Below the pieces are notes generated by a model. It did no database searches, was not told where the DNA came from, and saw only the letters and a list, made by a program, of their open reading frames with translations. The position numbers were made by a program, and so were the translations under genes. Below are positions 20,778 through 32,282 of a DNA stretch of 64,000 nt, piece by piece. Position 1 is the stretch's first letter; each line of letters begins with the position of its first letter. This stretch comes from Xanthomonas euroxanthea (GTDB lineage: Bacteria > Pseudomonadota > Gammaproteobacteria > Xanthomonadales > Xanthomonadaceae): positions 62,001-126,000 of the forward strand of contig NZ_UIHB01000004.1 of NCBI RefSeq assembly GCF_900476395.1. Reading direction: 5' to 3'.

Positions 20778-21592
20778 AGGTAATGCAGCGGCGCGGCGCG
20801 CAAGACGTAGCCGCTGTGTGGTAACCATTGCGCGAGCAGAAGGTCCAGTGCGTCTTCGATACCGGCATACGCACCGATGTGTCGCAACACCGCATGCGTG
20901 CCGCCGTCGAGCTGGCGCAGTTGCAGCGGCGCGGGCGGTGCCAGAGCGGCGTCGAAGACCATGCCGCATTCGAACAGGTGCCGATGCGCCGGCATGTCGC
21001 GGTGGTCGCTCAGCGGCAGGCCGATCAAGGACTGCAGTTGCGCGATCGCACCGACCCGCTCGGCCCAGGCCGCGATGCGGCCGAAGCCACGGTCCAGCTC
21101 GTCGAAGGCGCCACGCTGGCGCAACACCACCACTTCCAGCGGATCGAGCACCTGCACCAGCACCTGCAGGGGCGCGCCGGACACCTGCGGCGGCACCGAG
21201 GGCCTGGCCAGCTGCTGCAGTTTCTGCGCGCGCACGGCGGGCGCGTTGCGCAAGCTGCTCGGGCTGGCCTGCAGCACGGTGCGAAACGCGCGTGCCAGCG
21301 CCTGCGGGGTGTGATAGCCCACCGCCAGCGCCACCTCGGTGACCGATGTCGCCTGCTCGCCCAGCAGATGCAGCGCATGACTCAGGCGCAGCCGCGCGAT
21401 GGTCTGCCCCAGGGTTTCGCCGGCCAGTGCGCGATAGACCCGATGAAAATGATGCGGCGATTGCTGCGCCACTGCCGCCAATGCGGCCAGGTCCGGCAGC
21501 GGTTCGCCGGCGCGGATGCTGGCCTGCAGATGGGCGACGACGCGCTCGACGCTGCGCTGGCGGTTGAAGACGACCGAGGTGGCTGCTGGCAT
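20681..21592 (-). CDS. AraC-family regulator with GyrI-like effector domain
   Basis: A 303-residue transcription factor. Residues 1-115 hold the two helix-turn-helix units of the AraC family (SPHHFHRVYRALAGETLGQ; SVTEVALAVGYHTPQALARAF). Residues 150-300 form a GyrI-like/SRPBCC-type small-molecule domain ending in YLYLDDPEAV and VPVQ. ATG at 21592 (MPAATSVV) is used because the domain begins there; an upstream in-frame start at 21784 adds only unrelated residues. It converges with xssE and overlaps its 3' end. Whether it controls the siderophore operon is not shown by the sequence. Confidence 0.88.
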   Translation of the reverse strand: MPAATSVVFNRQRSVERVVAHLQASIRAGEPLPDLAALAAVAQQSPHHFHRVYRALAGETLGQTIARLRLSHALHLLGEQATSVTEVALAVGYHTPQALARAFRTVLQASPSSLRNAPAVRAQKLQQLARPSVPPQVSGAPLQVLVQVLDPLEVVVLRQRGAFDELDRGFGRIAAWAERVGAIAQLQSLIGLPLSDHRDMPAHRHLFECGMVFDAALAPPAPLQLRQLDGGTHAVLRHIGAYAGIEDALDLLLAQWLPHSGYVLRAAPLHYLYLDDPEAVAEAALRADIRVPVQPSTDAVAAA

Positions 21593-21793
21593 GGGCGGTT
21601 CCTGATGGGCGGCCCCAGCATCGCGCAGATCGGCACCGCCTGCGGTCCCGATCTTGCGCAGTGGCGGTGGCGCGCCCGGGCGCAGACAACGCGCCGCAGG
21701 CGTCCACGTTGAAACGGCCTGGCTGCGGCGCGTGCGCCGGATGCACGTCACCGTCGATAGGCGGTGCGGCCCCGCCAGGAACACCCCGTATGC

Positions 21794-22107
21794 TCAGCTC
21801 GCTTGCAACGCCAGGGACTGGATGCGCCCCAGCGCGGCGCCGTCGGCGCGATCGATGTCGGCCGCCGGCGGGCCCTGCCAGTGGCTGAGGGGTATCCGCG
21901 CAACCGCGGATCCTGATGCAGCGGCAGCGCACGCGCAGTTGCCAACTTGATGACGAACAAGGCACAGCGCTGCAGCGTCGAGGCGACCACCACGCCCCAT
22001 GCGCCGTCGGCGGTGGCCGCGCGCAGTTGCTGCCAGCCCGGTGCAGCGAGCGGGTCGTCGAGCTGGCCACGGCCGCTGCGCTGACCGGTGTCGCCGTCGC
22101 GCAGCAC
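21794..22107 (-). pseudogene. cobC: cobC remnant (alpha-ribazole phosphatase), frameshifted and truncated
   Basis: Downstream of cobT the minus strand reads VLRDGDTGQRSGRGQLDDPL and WGVVVASTLQRCALF, clearly CobC of the histidine phosphatase family. Three defects are visible. The catalytic RHG motif is RDG. The reading then changes frame near 21900, where the family text continues in another frame (SHWQGPPAADIDR). The protein stops at 21794, about 100 residues short. It would have removed the 5'-phosphate in lower-ligand assembly. Non-function is inferred from these lesions. Confidence 0.8.
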
Positions 22108-22121
22108 GCCGATCTACGCAC

Positions 22122-23168
22122 TCATGCGTCGGACACGCCGGCTTCGGCAAAGGTCGCCATCCCGTTGTGCAAGGCGCAGGCATGGCGCAACAGCGGAATC
22201 GCCACCGCTGCGCCGCTGGCCTCGCCCAGGCGTAGATCCAGCTGCAGCAGCGGTTCGGCGTCGAGTGCGCGCAGCAAGGCGGCATGGCCGCGCTCCTGCG
22301 AGCGATGCCCGAACAGCAGCCATTCGCGCACGCCGCCATTGAGATGGGTGGCGACCAGCGCTGCGGCGGTGCTGATGAAGCCATCCACCAGCACCGGAAT
22401 CCCGGCCTGCGCCGCGGCGATGTAGGCGCCGACCAACGCGGCGATCTCGAAGCCGCCCAACCGGCGCAGCCGCTCCAGCGCGGTGGAGGCATCGGCATGC
22501 AGGGCCAGCGCACGGGTGATCACGGTGGCCTTGTGGGCGATGCCCTCGGCATCCAGCCCGGTACCGGCACCGGCCATCGCCTGCGGAAACTGCGACAGCA
22601 GCGCGCAGCCCAGCGCGGCGGCCGAGGTGGTGTTGCCGATGCCCATTTCGCCACCGACAAACAGCTGCGTGTCGCAACTTCTTGCCTGCGCAACGCTTTC
22701 GGCGCCTGCGGCCAGTGCATCGCGCAACTGGGTGGAGGTCATCGCCGGTTGCTCGCAGATGTTGGCGCTGGCCGGCGCGATCCAGGCACGCCGCACCCGC
22801 GGCAACTCGCCCGGGTCGTTGACCACGCCCAGGTTCACCACTTCCAGGCGTGCACCGAGTTCGCGCGCCAGCACCGCGATGGCGGCGCCACCCCGGGCGA
22901 AATTACGCACCATCTCGCCGGTGACCGCCTGCGGAAACGCAGACACGCCTTCTGCGGCGACCCCGTGGTCGGCGGCATATACCGCGATCCAGACCCGCTG
23001 CACGGTGGGGTGTTCGTTGCGCTGCCAGGCCGCCAGTTGCACCGCCAGCTGTTCCAGCCGGCCCAGCGCGCCGGGCGGCTTGGTCAGTTGTTCCTGCCGC
23101 GCCAGCGCAGCCGCGCGTACGCGCGCGTCCGGCATCGCGCAGGCACCATGGATCCAATCGCTTGTCAC
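22122..23168 (-). CDS. cobT: Nicotinate-nucleotide--dimethylbenzimidazole phosphoribosyltransferase
   Basis: A 348-residue full-length CobT, which makes alpha-ribazole phosphate for the lower ligand of cobalamin. Motifs include [15 protein letters not shown] near the N-terminus, [30 protein letters not shown] and, near the C-terminus, [12 protein letters not shown] with the catalytic Glu. GTG at 23168 is chosen: GGGAGAGGTG lies just upstream and the protein then begins TSDWIHGAC as in relatives. The start overlaps the restored cobU stop (GTGA). Both flanking cob genes are broken, but this one has no visible lesion. Confidence 0.92.
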   Translation of the reverse strand: MTSDWIHGACAMPDARVRAAALARQEQLTKPPGALGRLEQLAVQLAAWQRNEHPTVQRVWIAVYAADHGVAAEGVSAFPQAVTGEMVRNFARGGAAIAVLARELGARLEVVNLGVVNDPGELPRVRRAWIAPASANICEQPAMTSTQLRDALAAGAESVAQARSCDTQLFVGGEMGIGNTTSAAALGCALLSQFPQAMAGAGTGLDAEGIAHKATVITRALALHADASTALERLRRLGGFEIAALVGAYIAAAQAGIPVLVDGFISTAAALVATHLNGGVREWLLFGHRSQERGHAALLRALDAEPLLQLDLRLGEASGAAVAIPLLRHACALHNGMATFAEAGVSDA

Positions 23169-23403
23169 ACCACCTCTCCCGTCAGAACCATCGGCACACC
23201 TGCCACACCAGCACCACAGGCTCGCACTGTAGCGCCAATGCCTGGTGCAGCCGGCCGGCCTGATCGACAAATCGACGCGTCAGTTCGCCCACCGGCACGC
23301 TGCCCTGCCCCACCCGGTTGCTGACCGGCATGAGCTGCCACGACAGTTGCGGCAGGGTGGCGAGCAGGGCTCGCGCCTGCGCCCGAATCTGCCACTGCGT
23401 GTC
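23165..23403 (-). pseudogene. cobU: cobU/cobP 3' remnant (adenosylcobinamide kinase/guanylyltransferase)
   Basis: Between btuB and cobT the minus strand encodes about 65 residues matching the C-terminal end of Cob[42 protein letters not shown]. The nucleotide-binding N-terminal two thirds are absent. Near the end the frame shifts: one frame ends as LVWQVCRWF, while the family ending [12 protein letters not shown] is in the next frame and its stop overlaps the cobT start. It is a deletion remnant left directly beside btuB. Confidence 0.8.
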
Positions 23404-23472
23404 TTCCAGGACCCGCGTCGGTGCCCGGCGCGCGAGGCCGCTCAGCGGCCATCGCCGGTGCACCAGCCGCGC

Positions 23473-25350
23473 TTACTGCGCGGCTTGATACCGCAGGGTC
23501 AGCAGATAATTGCGCCCCGGCTGCGCATACCAGCGTGCGGTTTCGTACTGGCGGTCGAACACGTTGTTGGCAGTGAGCGAGACCTTCCAGTCTGCAGTCA
23601 CTGCATAGCTCACGCGCAGATCCAGCAAGCCGTAACCGGCCAGGCGCTCGGTGTTGGCCAGATCGTCGAACCGCTTGCCGGAGCCGAACAGGCTCGCGCC
23701 GACGCCGAATGCCCCGACGCTGCGGTCCGCATCGATGCGCCCGCTCTGCCGCGCACGCCGCGGCAGCCAGTTGCCTTGATTGATGCCGCCATCGGCTTCC
23801 GGCTGCAGCCAGGTCAAGGCGCTGCGCACGGTCCAGCCGGCCAGCTCGGTGTCGTAGCCGGCTTCCACGCCGCGGATGCGCGCCCGGTCGATATTGTTCG
23901 GCTGCCCGAACGGATGCGCCGCATCCACCAGCGCCGCGTCGTAGGCGATCAGGTCGTCGATGCGGGTCTGGAACGCGCGCAGCGTCCAGGTGCCCCAGTC
24001 GTAGCCACCGCGCAGGCCGAGCTCGGCGCTTCGGGAGGTTTCCGGCCCCAGCAACGGATTGCCGAAATCGGGGTAATACAACTCGTTGAAGGTCGGCGCC
24101 TTGAACGCGGTGCCGTAACTGGCGGTCAGGCGCAGATGCTCGGCAACATCCCAGCCCCACAGCAGGCTGCCGGTGGTCTTGCCGCCGAACTGGCTGTTGT
24201 CGTTGCGACGCAGGCTGGCCTGCACCGACTGCGTACCGAAACTTTGCTGCCACTGCGCGAATGCGGCGCGGTCGATGCGGCTGTCGGCATCGTAATTGTC
24301 GCTGCTGGCGATGGCATCGCGCTGCCAGTCGAAGCCGACCGTGAACAGGCCCGCGCCGGCAGCGATATCGGCCTGCAACGCGCCCTGCTTGCGGCGGGTG
24401 TCATAGGTGGACACATACGCACCGTCGTAATACGCATCGCTGAAGTCGGAACTGCTGCCGACGCTGGCGGTGAGCTTGAGCGCATCGGTGGGCGCATAAC
24501 GCAGGCGGCCGCCGACCGTCTGCTGCACGCCCTTGGACAGGTTGCCGCCGAAGGCCGAGCCGTCGTATTCGTTGCGGCTCTGCGCGCGCAGGCCGTGCAC
24601 GTCGGCATCCCACTGGCGATTGAAGCGCCAGCCGCCCTGCACGCTCAACGAATCGTTGCGGTAGCCATCGCGATCCGGATCGTAGTCGCTGGAGCTGGTG
24701 TCCAGATACGCGTTGATGCCATCGGTTTCGTCATGCACCGCGTTGGCCGAGTACCAGCCACCGCTTTCGCTCGGATCGCCTTCACTGCGCCCGGCCAGGC
24801 CCGCGCTGTAGCGGCGCGCATTGTCGCTGCCGGCCGCCGCGCTGAAGGTCGGCACGAAGCGGCCTTGCGGGCGGCGGGTAAAGATCTGGATCACCCCGCC
24901 CAGCGCCTCGGAACCGTACAGGCTGGAGAACGGGCCGCGCACGATTTCGATGCGCTCGATCTGCTCGATCGGCACGTCCTGCAACGCCGCGCCGCCCGAG
25001 GTGGCCGAGCCGATGCGCACGCCATCGATCAACACCACCACCTGGTCGGATTCGGTGCCGCGCAGGAACAGCGAGGTCGGCTTGCCCGGGCCGCCGTTGT
25101 TGGCCAGCGCCACGCCGGCCTCGCCACGCAGCAGGTCCTGCAGTGAATTGACTTGGCGACGCTCGATCTGCGCGCGGTCGATCACCGTGACCGGCGCCAG
25201 CGTCTGGTCCTGGGTCTGCGCAGTGCGCGAGGCGGTGACCACGACCTGGTCGAGATCGATGGCAGCCTCGGCGTGGGCCAGGTGGGCCACGCACAGCGAC
25301 AGCCCTGCGGCCAGCACCGCACGGCGCGGCAAAACGGAAGAAACGGACAT
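23473..25350 (-). CDS. btuB: Cobalamin TonB-dependent receptor BtuB
   Basis: A 625-residue outer-membrane vitamin B12 receptor. A signal peptide (MSVSSVLPRRAVLAAGLSLC, cleavage after HAEA) precedes the TonB box DQVVVTASR. The plug contains ERRQVNSLQDLLRGEAGV, SLFLRGTESDQVVVLIDGVR and RIEIVRGPFSSLYGSEALGG, as in E. coli BtuB, which has a similar length (about 600 residues). AGGAGC lies just before ATG 25350. A cobalamin riboswitch precedes it, so expression should fall when cobalamin is plentiful. Downstream on the same strand are the cobU remnant and cobT. Confidence 0.95.
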   Translation of the reverse strand: MSVSSVLPRRAVLAAGLSLCVAHLAHAEAAIDLDQVVVTASRTAQTQDQTLAPVTVIDRAQIERRQVNSLQDLLRGEAGVALANNGGPGKPTSLFLRGTESDQVVVLIDGVRIGSATSGGAALQDVPIEQIERIEIVRGPFSSLYGSEALGGVIQIFTRRPQGRFVPTFSAAAGSDNARRYSAGLAGRSEGDPSESGGWYSANAVHDETDGINAYLDTSSSDYDPDRDGYRNDSLSVQGGWRFNRQWDADVHGLRAQSRNEYDGSAFGGNLSKGVQQTVGGRLRYAPTDALKLTASVGSSSDFSDAYYDGAYVSTYDTRRKQGALQADIAAGAGLFTVGFDWQRDAIASSDNYDADSRIDRAAFAQWQQSFGTQSVQASLRRNDNSQFGGKTTGSLLWGWDVAEHLRLTASYGTAFKAPTFNELYYPDFGNPLLGPETSRSAELGLRGGYDWGTWTLRAFQTRIDDLIAYDAALVDAAHPFGQPNNIDRARIRGVEAGYDTELAGWTVRSALTWLQPEADGGINQGNWLPRRARQSGRIDADRSVGAFGVGASLFGSGKRFDDLANTERLAGYGLLDLRVSYAVTADWKVSLTANNVFDRQYETARWYAQPGRNYLLTLRYQAAQ

Positions 25351-25470
25351 CGACTGCTGCTCCTGGAACCGCGCCTACCCGCGCGGGGGCAATGGGGCGG
25401 CAGGCAGCAACGGGCCAGGCGTCCAACGCGCAGCGCCAGACGAGCAAGGCCACGCCCACCGCGTGCCGGT

Positions 25471-25652
25471 TCAATCCCTCAGGCCGGTCTCCGGGCTCGC
25501 GAGGGAAGCCTGCGCCTCCGATGCCGCGCCTTCCCATGCGACTGCACAGTGGCGTGTTGCGGCACCTGACCTCGCCCACCGTTGCGGGGGCAGCTCCGGC
25601 ATTGCAGCTCGCCAAGGCGATCTACGCACCGGATTCCCGTTTAAACCACCGC
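25471..25652 (-). promoter_or_regulatory. Cobalamin riboswitch upstream of btuB
   Basis: On the minus strand, in order, there are the 5' element AACGGGAATCCGGTGC, the highly conserved core GAGCTGCCCCCGCAACGGTG and the 3' B12-box-type element GCCCGGAGACCGGCCTGA. The spacing fits an adenosylcobalamin-class riboswitch. It ends about 120 bases before the btuB start, leaving room for an expression platform. Confidence 0.92.
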
Positions 25653-26290
25653 AACCGCGGCAGTCACCTCAGGGGCGCGCATGGTAGCAGGATTGGCCAG
25701 GGGCACCGGCGCGCTCTGGCAACCGGCCAGGCGCCGCGCGTCGGCACGCTCCAAATCCAGCCACGCGTCGGTGGGGTGCTGGAATTTCCCAGGGCATGGA
25801 AGCAACACGCCGAGGCGGCAGCGCGGGCGCACCAAGGCGCAGGTGAAGCTGGCGCGCAACCCGTGCATTGGTGCCCAACAGTAACGGGAGCTTCAAATCA
25901 CGCGTTGCCGGCTTGTTCAAGGTTTCCAGGGCATGGAAGCGACGTGCCGAGGCGGCAGCGTGGCCGGGGATTGGCGGAGAGCGGCACACGGATGTGCCGC
26001 GGCGGCGAGTCAGACAGGATGTCTGACCGAGCCGAGGAGCCGGTCCCCGGCCGCGCTGCCGCCCCTACCGAAGCCCGAGAAAGACAGCGTGCTTGGCGGT
26101 GCCCGGAGAACCCGTACCTCACCCCAACCCCCGCAAGCGCGCCCCGGCCCGCGCTTGCGGCGCGGGCGCTCCAAGGCACGCGCGCCCATGGCGCACCAGC
26201 TGTGCCTCCTCGCCCCGACGGGAGCGGGGCTAGCCGTCTCCGGCTAGCTCGTTCCTTCGCGCACTCCCGCTCAGGTAACGGCTATCAACC
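25653..26290. other. Non-coding region with repeats and a run of hairpins
   Basis: About 640 bases between the riboswitch and metY with no supportable gene. It holds two copies of a roughly 40-base direct repeat (near 25783-25822 and 25923-25962, sharing CAGGGCATGGAAGC and GCCGAGGCGGCAGCG). There follows an imperfect 19-bp outer stem (25952-25970 with 26044-26062, one mismatch) enclosing two perfect inner hairpins (25981-26000 and 26009-26027). Further hairpins lie at 26131-26160 (11-bp stem) and 26229-26248 (8-bp stem). It may be a structured RNA, a dispersed repeat element or both. Confidence 0.6.
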
Positions 26291-27577
26291 TCATGCTCCC
26301 TGCAGCGCCTGCTCCAGATCGGCCAGCAGATCGTCGATGTGCTCGATCCCGATCGACAGCCGCACGGTGTCTTCACTGACGCCGGCATGTTCCAGCTCGG
26401 CCGGGCCCAGCTGACGGTGCGTGGTCGATGCCGGATGCGTGGCCAGCGACTTCGCATCGCCGATGTTCACCAGCCGCGTGAACAACTGCAGCGCATCCAG
26501 AAAACGCGCGCCTGCCGCGCGCCCACCGGGCAGGCCGAAGGTCAGCACGCCCGAGCCATGCCCGCCCAGATACTTCTGCGCCAATGCATGCTCCGGATGA
26601 TCCGGCAGCGCGGCGTAATTGACCCAGGCAACCCGCGCGTGCTGCTGCAGATAGGTTGCTATTGCCAGCGTGTTGGCATTGATGCGCTCCATCCGTAGCG
26701 GCAGCGTTTCGATGCCTTGCAGGATCAGGAACGCATTGAACGGCGACAACGCCGCGCCGGTATTGCGCAGCGGCACCACGCGCGCACGGCCGATGTAGGC
26801 GGCATCGCCCAGCGCTTCGGTGTACACCACGCCGTGATAGCTCACGTCCGGCTCGTTGAGGCGTGGAAACCGCTGCTTGTGCGCCGCCCACGGAAAGCGC
26901 CCGCTGTCCACGATCGCCCCGCCGATGCTGTTGCCATGGCCGCCCAGATACTTGGTCAGCGAATGCACCACGATGTCGGCACCGAACTCGATCGGCCGCA
27001 GCAGCGACGGCGTGGCCACGGTGTTGTCCACGATCAGCGGCACGCCGTGCGCGTGCGCCACTGCCGCCACCGCCTCGATATCGGTGATGTTGCCGCGCGG
27101 GTTGCCGATCGACTCGACGAACACCGCCTTGGTGCGTTCGTCGATCAAGCCGGCAAACGCCTGCGGATCGCGATAGTCGGCAAAGCGCGTGCCGATGCCG
27201 AACTGCGGCAAGGTATGCGCGAACAGATTGTAGGTGCCGCCATACAACGCACTGGAGGAGACGATGTTGTCGCCGGCCTCGGCAATGGTCTGGATCGCAT
27301 AGGTCACCGCAGCCTGCCCCGACGCCAGCGCCAACGCGTCGATACCGCCTTCCAGCGCAGCCACGCGCTGCTCCAGCACGGCGTTGGTCGGATTCATGAT
27401 GCGGCTGTAGATATTGCCCTGCACCTTGAGGTCGAACAGGTCCGCGCCATGCTGGGTATCGTCGAATGCGTAGGCGACGGTCTGGTAGATCGGCACCGCC
27501 ACCGCCCGCGTAGTGGGATCTGGCTGATAGCCGCCGTGCACGGCGATGGTTTCGGGCTTCCACTGCGGATCGGTCAT
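26291..27577 (-). CDS. metY: O-acetylhomoserine aminocarboxypropyltransferase / sulfhydrylase
   Basis: A 428-residue Cys/Met-metabolism PLP enzyme that makes homocysteine (or methionine) from O-acetylhomoserine and sulfide (or methanethiol). The start PETIAVHGGYQPDPTTRAVAVP is typical of the MetY type. The PLP lysine lies in VVHSLTKYLGGHG, and LFTRLVNIGDAKSLATHPASTTH is the C-terminal signature of the family. ATG 27577 (MTDPQWKPE) is preferred to in-frame 27610. It is separate from the ssu-like locus further right but belongs to the same sulfur economy. Confidence 0.93.
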   Translation of the reverse strand: MTDPQWKPETIAVHGGYQPDPTTRAVAVPIYQTVAYAFDDTQHGADLFDLKVQGNIYSRIMNPTNAVLEQRVAALEGGIDALALASGQAAVTYAIQTIAEAGDNIVSSSALYGGTYNLFAHTLPQFGIGTRFADYRDPQAFAGLIDERTKAVFVESIGNPRGNITDIEAVAAVAHAHGVPLIVDNTVATPSLLRPIEFGADIVVHSLTKYLGGHGNSIGGAIVDSGRFPWAAHKQRFPRLNEPDVSYHGVVYTEALGDAAYIGRARVVPLRNTGAALSPFNAFLILQGIETLPLRMERINANTLAIATYLQQHARVAWVNYAALPDHPEHALAQKYLGGHGSGVLTFGLPGGRAAGARFLDALQLFTRLVNIGDAKSLATHPASTTHRQLGPAELEHAGVSEDTVRLSIGIEHIDDLLADLEQALQGA

Positions 27578-27709
27578 GGCGCGGCTCGCTCGGACAGGAG
27601 TGCCGACCATAGCCGGCCTTGCGCGCGTGTCTGCAAACCAGCGGTGATGACCTTATGCCACCACGTTGTGAGCACAACGATGCGCCGCATGTGCCATCCA
27701 CATCACGCA

Positions 27710-27737
27710 AACGGGCACTGCCTGCGCAGTGCCCGTT
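27710..27737 (-). terminator. Terminator hairpin after clpB
   Basis: A 12-bp perfect stem (AACGGGCACTGC with GCAGTGCCCGTT) with a four-base loop lies about 50 bases after the clpB stop. It lacks a long U tract, so its strength is uncertain. Confidence 0.6.
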
Positions 27738-27786
27738 GCTTGCTTCAAACGCAACCAGCGATGCGGCGCACAACCGATGCCGGCTC

Positions 27787-30372
<2,586 letters not shown>

Positions 30373-30419
30373 GGGGAGAATCCTCTGAACTGGTGGCCGG
30401 CGACGCCGACGATACCGTG

Positions 30420-30448
30420 CAGATGCGGCTGCCGTGCGGGGTTTCAAG
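30420..30448 (-). promoter_or_regulatory. Heat-shock (sigma-32-type) promoter of clpB
   Basis: On the minus strand CTTGAAA (30442-30448) matches the sigma-32 -35 element. After a 14-base spacer CGCATCTG (30420-30427) resembles the CCCCATNT -10 element. It lies about 50 bases before the clpB start, and clpB is a classical heat-shock gene. Confidence 0.65.
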
Positions 30449-30564
30449 GTGTGGCGGCTGCGCAGGCGCCGATGCGGGGCACCAGGACCGGCTCATATCC
30501 GTGGCATGGGCTGCGCGCTACGGGCTCGCACAGGCCTGATCGGCCCAGGCCCACCGGCAAACCG

Positions 30565-31383
30565 TCAGATGATCCGCCGGAGAGACAAAGGTGCAGGTAT
30601 CGCGCCACCCTGCTCCACGGCAGGAGTGTCCGCGCCCGCTGGCGCCACCACGTCCGGCGTCCGCAGCAGGCGCGCCAGCACCTGCGCCTGGATTGCCGCC
30701 AGGGCCGGCGCGCCGGGTGCACGCGGATGCGGGACCGGCACCGGCAGATCCAGGCCGACCTGGCCGTGTTCGATCAGCACGATGCGATCGGCCAGCGCAC
30801 TGGCCTCGGCCACGTCGTGGGTCACCAGCACCAGGGTGAAGCCATGCTGCCGCCACAACTGCACGATCAGCTGCTGCATCTCGATGCGCGTCAACGCATC
30901 CAGCGCGCCCAGCGGTTCGTCCAGCAGCAACAGCCGCGGCCGATGCACCAGCGCACGCGCCAGGGCCACGCGCTGGCGCTGGCCGCCGGACAGCGTCGCT
31001 GGCCAGTCGCCGCCACGCGAGCCCAGCCCCACCGCGTCCAGCGCCGCCTGTGCCTGCGCACGCCCGGCACGCCCCAGGCCCAGCGCCACGTTGTCGATCA
31101 CGCGCTTCCACGGCAGCAGCCGTGCGTCCTGGAACATCAGCCGCACCGCGTCGCGCTGCGCCGCCAGCGCGGCATGGCCGCTGTCGACGGTGCCGGTATC
31201 GGCCGTCTCCAGCCCGGCGATCACCCGCAGCAAGGTGCTCTTGCCGCAGCCGCTGCGCCCGACCACCGCCACACATGCGCCGGGCGCGACGTCCAGGTCG
31301 ATGCCGCGCAACACGGCGCTATCGCCGTAGCGCTTGCCGATGCCGCGCAAGCGCAGCGGCAGGCCGGTCTCGGTCGCGCTCAT
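30565..31383 (-). CDS. ssuB: Sulfonate-type ABC transporter ATP-binding protein
   Basis: A 272-residue ABC ATPase of the nitrate/sulfonate/taurine group. Walker A is [13 protein letters not shown], the signature is [15 protein letters not shown], Walker B is [12 protein letters not shown] and the switch His lies in LVTHDVAEA. About 40 extra residues after the core are proline- and alanine-rich. It is the last gene of the minus-strand organosulfur unit. Its ATG overlaps the ssuC stop (ATGA). It powers import with the adjacent permease and binding protein. Confidence 0.9.
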   Translation of the reverse strand: MSATETGLPLRLRGIGKRYGDSAVLRGIDLDVAPGACVAVVGRSGCGKSTLLRVIAGLETADTGTVDSGHAALAAQRDAVRLMFQDARLLPWKRVIDNVALGLGRAGRAQAQAALDAVGLGSRGGDWPATLSGGQRQRVALARALVHRPRLLLLDEPLGALDALTRIEMQQLIVQLWRQHGFTLVLVTHDVAEASALADRIVLIEHGQVGLDLPVPVPHPRAPGAPALAAIQAQVLARLLRTPDVVAPAGADTPAVEQGGAIPAPLSLRRII

Positions 31384-32174
31384 CGGCGCAGCTCCGCACG
31401 CTGTTGCTGCGCCGGATGCCAGCCCAGCCACCAGGCTTCCAGTCCGCGTGCGGCCAGATCGGCCAGCTTGCCGAGCAGTGCATACAACACGATGGCGACC
31501 ACCACGATGTCGGTCTGCAGAAACTCGCGCGCGTTGGTCGCCAGATAGCCGATACCGGAACTGGCGGAAATGGTTTCGGCCACGATCAGGGTCAGCCACA
31601 TCAGCCCCAACGCAAAGCGCAAGCCGACCAGGATCGACGGCAATGCGCCGGGCAACAACACATCGACGAACAGCTGCGGCCCGCGCAAGCCGTAGTTGCG
31701 CGCCATCTCGATCAAGGCCGGGTCCACGCTGCGGATGCCGTGGTAGGTATTGAGGTAGATCGGGAAGAACGTGCCCAATGCCACCAGGAACAGCTTGGCG
31801 CCCTCGTCGATGCCGAACCACAGGATCACCAGCGGAATCAGCGCCAGATGCGGCACGTTGCGCAGCATCTGCAGGCTGCTGTCGAGCAGGCGCTCGGCCA
31901 ACCGCGACACGCCGGTCAGCAGGCCCAGCGCAAAGCCGATGCCGCCGCCGATGGCCAGGCCCACGGCCGCACGCCAGCTGCTGATCGCCAGGTGTTGCCA
32001 CAGCTCGCCACTGCGCACCAAGGTGACTGCCGCGCGCAGCACCGCGTCCGGCGCAGGCAGGATGCGCTGCGGCAACCAGCCGCCGGAGGCCGCGACCTGC
32101 CAGGCCACCAGCAAAACCAGCGGCAACACCCAGGGCACCAGCGCATTGCCCAGACGCTGCAGGCGGCTACGCAT
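31380..32174 (-). CDS. ssuC: Sulfonate-type ABC transporter permease
   Basis: A 264-residue inner-membrane permease with about six hydrophobic segments and the coupling-loop EAA-type motif region [29 protein letters not shown]. It resembles SsuC/TauC. ATG 32174 is chosen because the first membrane segment follows at once; the in-frame extension to 32255 is arginine-rich. Its stop overlaps ssuB by ATGA, and the binding-protein gene ends about 110 bases upstream. Confidence 0.9.
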   Translation of the reverse strand: MRSRLQRLGNALVPWVLPLVLLVAWQVAASGGWLPQRILPAPDAVLRAAVTLVRSGELWQHLAISSWRAAVGLAIGGGIGFALGLLTGVSRLAERLLDSSLQMLRNVPHLALIPLVILWFGIDEGAKLFLVALGTFFPIYLNTYHGIRSVDPALIEMARNYGLRGPQLFVDVLLPGALPSILVGLRFALGLMWLTLIVAETISASSGIGYLATNAREFLQTDIVVVAIVLYALLGKLADLAARGLEAWWLGWHPAQQQRAELRR

Positions 32175-32282
32175 CGCGCAACCGTGGTGTGGTGGCAGGG
32201 TCTCGGCGCGACGGCGCGCATCTGCCCGTTGCCGATGTCCGGCACGCGTCCGCACCTGCGCGTGTGCTGCGGCTTGCGCGCA

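Noticed and set aside
23245-25146. A 633-codon plus-strand frame over btuB
   Set aside because: It is antisense to btuB and has biased composition without a domain.
25653-26250. Small proteins in the hairpin-rich region
   Set aside because: Several 60-100 codon frames exist on both strands, but all are Arg/Pro/Ala-rich, lack start signals and overlap perfect stem-loops.
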